A stretch of 23,253 bases of DNA, from positions 1 through 23,253 of the forward strand of contig CAMLEO010000092.1 of NCBI GenBank assembly GCA_946478975.1, given 5' to 3'. A model generated the notes under the pieces. That model was not told the origin of the DNA, ran no database searches, and saw nothing but the letters and a program-made list of their open reading frames with translations. Each line of letters opens with the position of its first letter. The stretch's first letter is position 1. The translations under genes were made by a program, and so were the position numbers. This stretch comes from an uncultured Steroidobacter sp. (GTDB lineage: Bacteria; Pseudomonadota; Gammaproteobacteria; Steroidobacterales; Steroidobacteraceae). Shown here one piece after another: positions 14,618 through 22,039 of this stretch.

Positions 14618-15285
14618 AGCCCGAGCACCCCGGCCAGCCCGCCGATGTCTTTGATCTCGTGAGTCGCGTAGTGCGGCATCAACGACGGTTCGTGATTGCG
14701 ATTGACGAAGACGCGGGCGCCGTAGTGCAGGTCGCGTGCGGACATATGGTCGTAACGGAAGCTGGAAGAAACATGCATCATTTCTTCCGGCGCGCAGCCC
14801 AGCTGGTCGAACATATATTCGAAAGCTTGCAGGCGCGGCTTATAAGCTTGCGCATCTTGCGCCGTGAACACGTGCGCGAACGGCGCCTCCAGCTTCGCGA
14901 CGTTGTGATGGATCTGGTCGTTGGACGCGTTGGATAGAATCACCAGCGGGATTTCCTTCGCCACCTTGCGCAGCCCTTCCGGCACGTCCGGATGCGGCCC
15001 CCACGTCGGCACCGACTCGTAGATCTGCACCGCTTCTTCGTCCCGATACGGAAGCTTCCATTTGCGGCAGGTCCGCTCGACCGAGTTGCGCACCACATCG
15101 CGATATGGCTTCCAGGCGCCCAGCACTTCATCGAGCCGGTAGGCGGCGAAGTCGGCGACCAGGGCTTCCATCTGCTCCGGGCGGATGCGCCCGGCAAAGA
15201 TCTTGCGCGCCATCGGCGCCATCTGGAAATTCGTCAGCGTGCCGTAGCAGTCGAACGTAATGTACTTCGGCTTGAACTGTGTCAT
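14614..15285 (-). CDS. Haloacid dehalogenase type II (HAD superfamily hydrolase)
   Basis: A 223-residue cytoplasmic HAD hydrolase. Motif I is [10 protein letters not shown] with nucleophile Asp12. Motif II is VILSNAS. The conserved Lys is in [13 protein letters not shown]. Motif III/IV is [27 protein letters not shown], close to the L-2-haloacid dehalogenase signature (V-S-S-x-x-x-D-x-x-x-A). The alpha cap has [16 protein letters not shown]. The family hydrolyses 2-haloacids, but many members act on other small substrates, so the substrate is open. The gene ends in a 4-bp overlap with the convergent SOD gene and is divergent from the GH31 gene across a 207-bp gap that contains a long inverted repeat. 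Confidence 0.87.
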   Translation of the reverse strand: MTQFKPKYITFDCYGTLTNFQMAPMARKIFAGRIRPEQMEALVADFAAYRLDEVLGAWKPYRDVVRNSVERTCRKWKLPYRDEEAVQIYESVPTWGPHPDVPEGLRKVAKEIPLVILSNASNDQIHHNVAKLEAPFAHVFTAQDAQAYKPRLQAFEYMFDQLGCAPEEMMHVSSSFRYDHMSARDLHYGARVFVNRNHEPSLMPHYATHEIKDIGGLAGVLGL

Positions 15286-15331
15286 TGCGAATCTCTCCCG
15301 TTATTCCCTGGAACCAAGCATATTCGCGGCG

Positions 15332-15382
15332 TTCGGCAGGAATCTGCCAATCGCGCGGCCGGTGCCTCGCATTCCTGCCGAA
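15332..15382. repeat. Perfect 12-bp inverted repeat between dehalogenase and GH31 genes
   Basis: TTCGGCAGGAAT (15332-15343) and ATTCCTGCCGAA (15371-15382) are perfect reverse complements separated by 27 bp, in the divergent 207-bp gap. The left arm also belongs to a smaller palindrome GGCAG-GAAT-CTGCC (15335-15348). The arm centres are 39 bp apart, which is between three and four helical turns, so paired operator sites for a regulator acting on both genes is the simplest reading. It is followed by no T-run and lies upstream of both starts, so it is not a terminator. The remainder of the gap shows nothing else clear. Confidence 0.6.
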
Positions 15383-15492
15383 AGCCGCCGCCCAAATGGC
15401 ACATCAGTCTCGCGACAAGGGGGGCGACTTGCCGCCGGCCCGGCTCTGGTGAATACTCAGACATTTACCATTGCCGGATTGCGAGGGAACCG

Positions 15493-17802
15493 ATGCAGTT
15501 CTATCGGCTGACACTGATGCTCATCCTGTGGTCAGCGGCAAACGTCGCTGCAGCGGCCGACGCCGCGATCGCGGTGAATAAAACACCCACCGGCGTTTCG
15601 GTGCGCACGTCGACCGGCACGCTGAGCATCGAGCCCTGGTCCGATCGCATCGTGCACGTTCGATTTCATCGCGAGGCCGATTGGGCCGGCTCGTTCAATC
15701 CAGCAGTGGTCGCCACTCCTCGCCCGGTGACGTGGCAACTCGCCGAGACACCTGAGAGCTATGTGCTCTCGACGCCTGCGCTCCACGTACGCATCAGCCG
15801 CAGCGACGGCAAGCTCTCGTTCCTCGACACGGCGGACAAGCCGATCGTCGAGGAGGCAGGGCGTGGCCTGCCGGCATCCGACAAGGGCCCGGTGACACAA
15901 GCGTTCTCTCATAAAGATGACGAATTCATCTACGGCCTGGGCCAGCATCAAAACGGCGTGCTCGACTATCGCGGCGTGAGCGTTCGTTTGCAGCAGGCGA
16001 ATCGCGATGTCGCCGTGCCCATGCTCGTGTCGTCGCACGGCTATGGCGTGCTGTGGAACAACGCCTCGGTCACCCAAGTCGACGTCGACCTGCCGCAAAC
16101 CTCAGGTCAGCAGATCTTTCGTTCCGAAACGGGCGCCGGCATCGATTATCACTTTATCTATGGGCCCGAGCTGGACACGGTCGTTGCGGGCTACCGCTTC
16201 CTGACCGGCGATGCGCCGATGATGGCGCGCTGGACCTGGGGCCTGTGGCAATCGAAGGAACATTACAAGACCCAGGCGGAAATGGAATCGATCGCGGCTC
16301 GCTACCGTTCCATGCAAGTGCCGCTGGACGTGGTGGTGCAGGACTGGCAGCACTGGCGCAAGGGCGAGTGGGGCAGCTTCAAGTTCGATCCGGAGCGTTT
16401 TCCCAATCCGGCCGGCATGCTCAAAACGCTGCACGATGCCAACGTGCACGCCATCGTTTCGGTGTGGGCGCGTTTCGACCTCGGGCTCGAAAACGTCGCC
16501 GAGCTCGAACGCGCTGGCGCGCTGTATCCCAAGACCTACCGGAACGTTTATCCGGCGGGCGAAGGCCGCTGGTACGACGCATTCTCCGATCAGGGGCGCG
16601 CGATCTACTGGCGCCAGGTGATGCAAAACATGGGGCGCGTCGGCTTCGACGGTTTCTGGCTCGACGCGAGCGAAGCGGAGCTGGGCGGCAACTGGGGCGA
16701 GATGCGCGATGTGATGACGGCGAAGGGCCCGGGCGCGGAAGTTTATAACGCCTATCCGTTGTTCCATACCAAGGGTGTTTATGAGGGCATGCGTCGTGAC
16801 ATCCCGAACAAGCGCGCTTTCATCCTGACGCGCTCGGCGTATTCGGGCCAGCAGCGGCATGCGGCGATCACCTGGTCCGGCGACACCACCGGCAATTGGG
16901 ACATCTTCCGGCGTCAGATCCCGGCCGCACTGAATTTCACCATCACCGGCATTCCGTATTGGTCCGCAGACATCGGCGGCTTCTTCGGCGGCAGTCCGAG
17001 CGATCCGAAGTACGCCGAGCTGTTCGTGCGCTGGTTCCAGTTCGGCGTTTTCAATCCCATGTTCCGCGTGCACGGCACGGGCGAGGGCAAGGAGATCTGG
17101 CAGTTCGACCCGAGCGTGCAAAAGATCCTGCTCGACTACGACCGGCTGCGGTATCGACTGCTGCCGTACATCTATTCGCTGTCCTGGGATGTGACCAAGA
17201 ACGCCGGCACCATGATGCGTCCGCTGGCGATGGATTTCCGGAACGATGCGGCGGCGCTGGGCATCGCCGATCAATATATGTTCGGCAGGGGTTTGATGGT
17301 GGCGCCCGTGATTCAGCCGGCCGCCGATGTGCGCACGGTTTATTTGCCCGGCAAGGAAGCCTGGTATGACTTCTGGAGCGGCAAGCGTCTCGACGCCGGC
17401 CGCGTGATCGCAGCAAAGGCCGACATCAACACCATTCCCGTGTTCATGCGCGCCGGCACCATCCTGCCGCTCGGCGCTGTGAAACAGTACGCCGATCAAC
17501 CGAGCGCCGAACCCACCGAGCTGCGTGTTTATCCGGGCCGCGATGCAAGCTTTTTGCTCTATGACGACGAAGGCGACGGCTACGGCTACGAGCAGGGGCG
17601 CTACGCCACGGTCATGCTGACGTGGAACGAAGCCCAACATCGGTTCACGCTCGGCAAGCGCAGCGGCAAGTATCCCGGCATGTCAGCCAAACAAACATTC
17701 CGCGTCGTCTGCGGAACGAAGCCGGCCGGCGGCCAGGCGCACGATGTCACATACACGGGCGCTGAGCTTTCGGTCGACTTGCCTGAGTGCACGATGCAAT
17801 GA
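15493..17802 (+). CDS. Secreted GH31 alpha-glycosidase (alpha-glucosidase or alpha-xylosidase)
   Basis: A 769-residue family 31 glycoside hydrolase. The ATG at 15493 has GAGGG at 15484-15488 and starts a signal peptide (MQFYRLTLMLILWSAANVAAA). An N-terminal beta-sandwich (about 25-235) carries FIYGLGQHQNG and is followed by the (beta/alpha)8 barrel. The nucleophile is Asp391 in DGFWLDASEAE and the acid/base is Asp464 in TWSGDTTGNWD. VVVQDWQHW (281-289), LTRSAYSGQQR and GIPYWSADIGGF are conserved GH31 blocks. C-terminal beta domains end at the stop. The Q-D-W loop and RSAYSGQQR region resemble exported bacterial alpha-xylosidases and alpha-glucosidases, but the substrate cannot be fixed by eye. 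There is no visible PA14 insert. It is convergent with the LysR gene. Confidence 0.93.
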   Translation: MQFYRLTLMLILWSAANVAAAADAAIAVNKTPTGVSVRTSTGTLSIEPWSDRIVHVRFHREADWAGSFNPAVVATPRPVTWQLAETPESYVLSTPALHVRISRSDGKLSFLDTADKPIVEEAGRGLPASDKGPVTQAFSHKDDEFIYGLGQHQNGVLDYRGVSVRLQQANRDVAVPMLVSSHGYGVLWNNASVTQVDVDLPQTSGQQIFRSETGAGIDYHFIYGPELDTVVAGYRFLTGDAPMMARWTWGLWQSKEHYKTQAEMESIAARYRSMQVPLDVVVQDWQHWRKGEWGSFKFDPERFPNPAGMLKTLHDANVHAIVSVWARFDLGLENVAELERAGALYPKTYRNVYPAGEGRWYDAFSDQGRAIYWRQVMQNMGRVGFDGFWLDASEAELGGNWGEMRDVMTAKGPGAEVYNAYPLFHTKGVYEGMRRDIPNKRAFILTRSAYSGQQRHAAITWSGDTTGNWDIFRRQIPAALNFTITGIPYWSADIGGFFGGSPSDPKYAELFVRWFQFGVFNPMFRVHGTGEGKEIWQFDPSVQKILLDYDRLRYRLLPYIYSLSWDVTKNAGTMMRPLAMDFRNDAAALGIADQYMFGRGLMVAPVIQPAADVRTVYLPGKEAWYDFWSGKRLDAGRVIAAKADINTIPVFMRAGTILPLGAVKQYADQPSAEPTELRVYPGRDASFLLYDDEGDGYGYEQGRYATVMLTWNEAQHRFTLGKRSGKYPGMSAKQTFRVVCGTKPAGGQAHDVTYTGAELSVDLPECTMQ

Positions 17803-17808
17803 CGCAGG

Positions 17809-18699
17809 TCAGTTGAGCGCCAGCTGTTCGATCAGATGCTGGCGTACGAAGGCGACGCGTGGATGTTCCAGCCTGGATCGGTTCCACACCAGGTACAGCG
17901 CGTTGACCGGCGCTTTCTTGCGATCGCCGAGCTCGACCAGGTGTCCGGCTTCGAGCTCGGCTTCGCATAAATAATCAGGCAGCACCGTCAATCCCGGGCC
18001 TCTGCGGGTCAGGGCGCGAACTGCACGTAAATCTTCGGCGCAGATCACGCTCTGCACGCGGGGTTGCTGGCCGTACACGTGCTCGAAATATTCACGCACC
18101 AGCGGCAGATCTTCGTCGTAACTGATCCAGCGTTCGGCTCGCAATGTTTCCAGCGTCAGGCGCTTGCCTCGCAGACGCTGGCCGGTCATGGGATCGGCCA
18201 GTAACACCAGCGTCTCGGTCGCGATGCGTTCGAAGTCGATGCCGCGGGCGGAAGGTTTCGAAGCCGTGATCGCCAGATCGATCGTGCCGCGTTCGAGCAG
18301 CTGATACAAACGACTGCGATTGCCGAAATGCACACGAACCTTGAGGCCATACTGCGTGAGTGCGGCCAACGCCGGCGCGGCACGTTCGGTGAGAAATTCA
18401 GCCGGGCCCGCCAGATGCACCGTGCCTCGAATCGCCGTCGACCGAGCCCGCAGCGTCGACAGCGCGGTCTCGATACTCGTGAAGTGATCGCCAACCGCTT
18501 TCGCCAGGTCGTCCGCGATCGCGGTGGGCGTGAGCCCGCGTCCGTTCTTCACGAACAACGGCCGGCCCATCACTGTTTCCATCACTCGCAAGTGCCCTGA
18601 CACGCCCGGTTGCGTCAGCCCCAGGCGTTTCGCCGCCTGCGTCACCGATCCGCACCAGTACACCTCGATGAAGCTGCGCAGCGCGCTCAGGTACGTCAT
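17809..18699 (-). CDS. LysR-family transcriptional regulator
   Basis: A 296-residue LTTR. The N-terminal winged helix reads LRSFIEVYWCGSVTQAAKRLGLTQPGVSGHLRVMETVMGRPLF, with the family's typical A-A-x-x-L-x-x-[ST]-Q-x-x-[VI]-S core and L-F-x-R/K-x-x-R-G (here FVKNGRGLTPT). The C-terminal effector domain begins with GTVHLAGPAEFL and contains DLAITASKP. It is divergent from the DJ-1, TonB receptor and lyase genes, so it is the obvious candidate regulator of that cluster; the inducer is unknown. The 3' end is 6 bp from the convergent GH31 gene. Confidence 0.92.
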   Translation of the reverse strand: MTYLSALRSFIEVYWCGSVTQAAKRLGLTQPGVSGHLRVMETVMGRPLFVKNGRGLTPTAIADDLAKAVGDHFTSIETALSTLRARSTAIRGTVHLAGPAEFLTERAAPALAALTQYGLKVRVHFGNRSRLYQLLERGTIDLAITASKPSARGIDFERIATETLVLLADPMTGQRLRGKRLTLETLRAERWISYDEDLPLVREYFEHVYGQQPRVQSVICAEDLRAVRALTRRGPGLTVLPDYLCEAELEAGHLVELGDRKKAPVNALYLVWNRSRLEHPRVAFVRQHLIEQLALN

Positions 18700-18700
18700 T

Positions 18701-18718
18701 CCATAACCTATTCGATGG
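18701..18718. promoter_or_regulatory. Candidate LysR operator in the divergent gap
   Basis: CCAT-N10-ATGG lies directly before the LysR start in the 115-bp gap separating it from the DJ-1 gene. It is a dyad of the size LTTRs often use, in the expected place for autoregulation. The dyad is short and could occur by chance; no convincing -35/-10 pair was identified in this gap. Confidence 0.25.
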
Positions 18719-18814
18719 GAGCCCAGAAAAGCATCGATTGGTGGTCACCGTCGCTGCGAGTCTATCGTGCGCGCCTCGGGTCAGCGAGCGGCTGGCCTCA
18801 CACGGAGCGCGATG

Positions 18815-19573
18815 ATGTCCACTGCCACTAAAGAACCAAGCACCCAAAATGCCATTGCCCAGGATCCCCTGCACACGGCGATCTCAGTCGAAGCCACGCC
18901 CGGCGTGCCGCGTATTTCAACGCTGATGCTGCTGGCGGCGCCAGAGAACAAAGCACTTCGAGATCTGCTGACTGTTCGCCCGGCGAATCCTGCGCAGCTG
19001 TCCGGCAAACGCATCGCTGTGTTGACCACCGATGGAGTGGAGGAGATCGAACTGACCGTGACGCTCAAGTTTTTCCGGGAGCGCGGCGCAGAGGTGGAAA
19101 TCATTTCGCCGCCGCGTCCGGAATATCCAAACCGCTTCGGCGTGCAAATGCCGGTGATTCGCGAAACTCACATTCTGACAGTGCGCTACATGGAGGAGGG
19201 CGGCTGGATCGAGTTCGATCGCAAGTTGGGCGAAGCGGATCCTTTGCAATACTCGGCTGCGATTGTGCCGGGCGGCGCGTGGAATCCAGATACGCTGCGT
19301 GCCGATGCGAAGGCGCTTTCTTTCCTCAAAACATTGCACGAGCACGGTCGGCCGGTCGCCGCGCTATGTCACGGCCCATGGGTGCTTGCAGATGCAGGCT
19401 TGTTGCGCGGACGAAAGGCGACCGCGTGGTGGTCGATGCAAAGGGACGTTACCGGTGCGGGCGGTACATACATCGATGAACCGGTGGTGGTCGATGACAA
19501 TGTGATCACGTCGCGCGCGCCGATCGATCTGCCGCAGTTTCTCGCGGCCATCGCAGACTTGCTTCACCCATAA
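18815..19573 (+). CDS. DJ-1/PfpI-family protein with N-terminal extension
   Basis: A 252-residue class I glutamine-amidotransferase-like protein. The DJ-1/PfpI domain starts at about residue 64 (GKRIAVLTTDGVEEIELT, with the conserved acidic residue around Glu76-Glu79), and the nucleophile elbow is AALCHGPW with Cys185-His186. RAPIDLPQFLAAIADLL is the normal family ending. Two things are odd: about 60 extra residues at the N-terminus with no recognised motif, and a longer segment (about 105-140, including THILTVRYMEEGGWIEFD) before VPGGAWNPD. Relatives include chaperones, glyoxalase III-like enzymes, hydratases and isocyanide hydratases, so the reaction is open. ATG at 18815 was preferred over the adjacent ATG at 18812 because GGAG (18804-18807) then lies 7 nt away. 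It is first in the plus-strand cluster divergent from LysR. Confidence 0.87.
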   Translation: MSTATKEPSTQNAIAQDPLHTAISVEATPGVPRISTLMLLAAPENKALRDLLTVRPANPAQLSGKRIAVLTTDGVEEIELTVTLKFFRERGAEVEIISPPRPEYPNRFGVQMPVIRETHILTVRYMEEGGWIEFDRKLGEADPLQYSAAIVPGGAWNPDTLRADAKALSFLKTLHEHGRPVAALCHGPWVLADAGLLRGRKATAWWSMQRDVTGAGGTYIDEPVVVDDNVITSRAPIDLPQFLAAIADLLHP

Positions 19574-19631
19574 CCCGAAACGAAAGAAACATTGCGCGGA
19601 ACGCAGCGGCCATGACCGTAAGGTTATAGGA

Positions 19632-19660
19632 TTGATAACTCAAGCGGCCACACATAGGAT
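19632..19660 (+). promoter_or_regulatory. Sigma70-like promoter for the TonB receptor gene
   Basis: TTGATA (19632-19637), a 17-bp spacer, then TAGGAT (19655-19660) matches the sigma70 pattern at five and four of six positions with ideal spacing. It sits in the 124-bp gap between the DJ-1 and TonB receptor genes. Transcription would start near 19667, within the inverted repeat just downstream. Confidence 0.45.
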
Positions 19661-19694
19661 TCCCCCCATGACAAATACAAATCACGTGGGGGGA
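19661..19694 (+). promoter_or_regulatory. Inverted repeat covering the TonB receptor ribosome binding site
   Basis: TCCCCCCATG (19661-19670) pairs with CGTGGGGGGA (19685-19694) over ten positions including one G-T pair, with a 14-nt AT-rich loop. The right arm is the only purine-rich Shine-Dalgarno-like run before the ATG at 19698, and the left arm contains an alternative in-frame ATG at 19668. In an RNA that starts upstream, the hairpin would mask the ribosome binding site. If transcription starts near 19667 from the promoter noted just upstream, most of the left arm is absent from the RNA and the repeat would act as a DNA operator over the start site instead. Confidence 0.5.
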
Positions 19695-19697
19695 TCT

Positions 19698-22025
19698 ATG
19701 TCACAAGTGAGCAATAGAACGATCGGCGTCGCGGTGCTGGCCGCACTCGGCGCGACTTCAACCATTCACGCACAGAACGTCGATCAGAGCGCCGCGCTCG
19801 AAGAAGTGATGGTGACGGCACAAAAGCGAGTCGAGAGTCTTGCCGATGTGCCAGTCGCGGTGACGGCGGTATCCGCGGAAGCGATTGAACGGTCCGGCGT
19901 CAACAGCCTCAGCGACGTACAGTTTCTCGCGCCGACCATTCAATACACCGGCGGCTCTGCGCCGAGTTACCAGATTCGCGGCGTCGGCACGAATACATTC
20001 GATTTCGCCATCGAAAACTCCGTCGGTGTGCAGCTGGACGGCGTACCGCAGCTGTTGCCGCGCAGTTCGTTTCTCAACAGCCTGGTCGACGTGCAGCGAA
20101 TCGAAGTCCTGCGCGGGCCGCAGGGAACGCTGTTCGGCAAGAACACATCGGCCGGCATCATGACCATCACCACCGGCACGCCGGAGTTCGATGAAGTCTC
20201 GAACCGCGTGCGAGCCTCGTACGGTTCGAAGAACGAGCTGGATGTTTCCGACGTGTTCAACCTGCCGCTCGGCGAGACCTTGGCCTGGCGTACGATGGTC
20301 GGCTATCGGCACCGCGACGGCTTCGTCAAGAATCTCTACACCGGACAGGACATCTACGAGCGTTACGATCACAGCTACAACACCAAGCTGCTGTGGGAGC
20401 CTGCGGATCGTCTCAAGGTGCTGCTGATCGGCGATCACCAGCGCCACAGCGACGATGGCTACTATGTCTGGACCATCCGCTCGCTGGGAAGTCCATTGGC
20501 GCGCGGCAATCCGCCGATCACCTCTGTTCCCCTGGACTACATCTCACAAACCGTCGCCAACTATGGCATCACGCCGGGCGCGGACAATCTCGACGGGGCG
20601 TGGAACAGCCCGATTTATAACAACACCAGGACGACCGGCGCGACCTTGCAGATCGACTACAGCCTCGGCGAGTACGATCTCACGTCGATCAGCGCCTGGC
20701 GCAACGGCAAGTACGACGGCTCGATGGACAGCGACTCGTCGCCGTATCCGTTCTATGAGCAGAATTTGTTTCTGCTCGATGGCGATCAGTACACGCAGGA
20801 GCTGCGCATTGCCTCGCCGAGCGAGGGGCGCTTCGAGTATGTGCTGGGCGCATTCTTCTCGCGCTACAAAGTCGATGCGCAGACGCTGCAAACCGGCACT
20901 TTCGGCATCGTGCCTGCAACCCAGCCGATCCGCGTCACCAGCAGTGCACTGGGCGGTGTGAGCGACTTCCATGTCGACAACAAAAACTACGCGCTGTTCG
21001 GCCAAGGCACGCTGCATCTGACCGATGAGCTGAGTGCCATTCTCGGCGGGCGGGTCACCAGAGACGAGGTGGACTCGACTTTCCAGGTCTTGCCGGTTCC
21101 AGGAGTGTGCCAGCGAACCTTTGCGACTACAGGCAACTGCTACTCGACGCCGCTTGCGCCGCTGGTCGGGCAGACGCCGACCAGGACGGGCTGGTCGGGC
21201 AAGCTCGGTTTGCAGTACTACGTCGTGCCGGAAGTGATGACGTATGCAACGGTGTCGCGAGGGTACAAAGGTGTTTCGGTCAACAACGTCAACGGTGCCT
21301 CAACGGTGGTGCAGCCGGAGATCTCGACCAACTATGAAGTCGGCGTCAAGGCCGACTTGTTTGCTCATCGCGCGTCCGCGAATGTCGCCGTCTACTACTC
21401 CGACTACAAAGATTTCCAGGCCCAGACGTTACTCGTCATCAACGGCGTGAACCAATATTCCATCGGCAACGCCGGCGGCCTGCGCGCGCAAGGTGTGGAG
21501 GCTGAGCTCGCTTGGAAGGTCGCGCAGTCCTTGTCGCTCACGGCGAGCGCGGCCTACTCAGATACCGAGTTCACGGACTTCGTCACTCAATGTTATCCGC
21601 TGCAGACCGCAGCCCAGGGATGCGTGACGCCGCCGGGCGGCATCGCTCAGTTCCAGGCGAAAGGCTATCCGCTCAACAATGCGCCGAAGTGGACCTATAC
21701 GCTCGGCGCGAGCTATGAGCAGCCGATCAGCGAATCGCTGCGTCTGCTCGGCAGCATCAATGCGGCGTACAAGGACGATGTTTACTTCCAGGTCGGCAAT
21801 CCCGCGACCGTGCAGGATGGATACACCATCGTCAATGCGACGCTCGGGCTCGGTTCGAGTGACGAGACGTGGCAGGTCAGTCTGTTCGGCCGCAACCTCA
21901 CGGACCAGCACTATGTGACGCTCATCAATCCGCTGATCGGCACGGTGGGCGGTTATCACAACCGCCCGGCAGAAGGAGCCGAGCGCGCCATCGGCGTGAG
22001 CATCGACTGGCGCATCGGCAAATAG
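19698..22025 (+). CDS. TonB-dependent outer-membrane receptor
   Basis: A 775-residue outer-membrane active transporter. A signal peptide ends at THAQ-like IHAQ (about residue 26), followed by LEEVMVTAQKR, the usual segment leading into the plug. The plug domain (about 40-150) has DVPVAVTAVSAEAIE, SYQIRGVGTN, GVQLDGV and RIEVLRGPQGTLFGKNTSAG, all classic. The rest is a 22-strand barrel, with NYEVGVKAD and LFGRNLTDQHYVT near the end. The protein finishes in SIDWRIGK rather than a terminal aromatic residue. There is no SusD partner gene, and no siderophore gene is nearby. The ATG at 19698 was chosen; an in-frame ATG at 19668 with AGGA 8 nt upstream would add ten residues. It is 14 bp upstream of the lyase gene, suggesting uptake of that enzyme's pathway substrate. 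Confidence 0.93.
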   Translation: MSQVSNRTIGVAVLAALGATSTIHAQNVDQSAALEEVMVTAQKRVESLADVPVAVTAVSAEAIERSGVNSLSDVQFLAPTIQYTGGSAPSYQIRGVGTNTFDFAIENSVGVQLDGVPQLLPRSSFLNSLVDVQRIEVLRGPQGTLFGKNTSAGIMTITTGTPEFDEVSNRVRASYGSKNELDVSDVFNLPLGETLAWRTMVGYRHRDGFVKNLYTGQDIYERYDHSYNTKLLWEPADRLKVLLIGDHQRHSDDGYYVWTIRSLGSPLARGNPPITSVPLDYISQTVANYGITPGADNLDGAWNSPIYNNTRTTGATLQIDYSLGEYDLTSISAWRNGKYDGSMDSDSSPYPFYEQNLFLLDGDQYTQELRIASPSEGRFEYVLGAFFSRYKVDAQTLQTGTFGIVPATQPIRVTSSALGGVSDFHVDNKNYALFGQGTLHLTDELSAILGGRVTRDEVDSTFQVLPVPGVCQRTFATTGNCYSTPLAPLVGQTPTRTGWSGKLGLQYYVVPEVMTYATVSRGYKGVSVNNVNGASTVVQPEISTNYEVGVKADLFAHRASANVAVYYSDYKDFQAQTLLVINGVNQYSIGNAGGLRAQGVEAELAWKVAQSLSLTASAAYSDTEFTDFVTQCYPLQTAAQGCVTPPGGIAQFQAKGYPLNNAPKWTYTLGASYEQPISESLRLLGSINAAYKDDVYFQVGNPATVQDGYTIVNATLGLGSSDETWQVSLFGRNLTDQHYVTLINPLIGTVGGYHNRPAEGAERAIGVSIDWRIGK

Positions 22026-22039
22026 CAGGAGCGGGCGAC

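Noticed and set aside
14992..15492. In-frame upstream extension of the GH31 gene overlapping the dehalogenase gene
   Set aside because: It is antisense to the dehalogenase and lacks protein character. The signal peptide and ribosome binding site at 15493 give the natural start.
16102..17640. Long open frame of 512 codons on the minus strand inside the GH31 gene
   Set aside because: It lies fully antisense to a gene with all GH31 motifs. Its product is rich in Arg, His, Ala and Val and has no recognisable domain, as expected for a shadow frame in GC-rich DNA.
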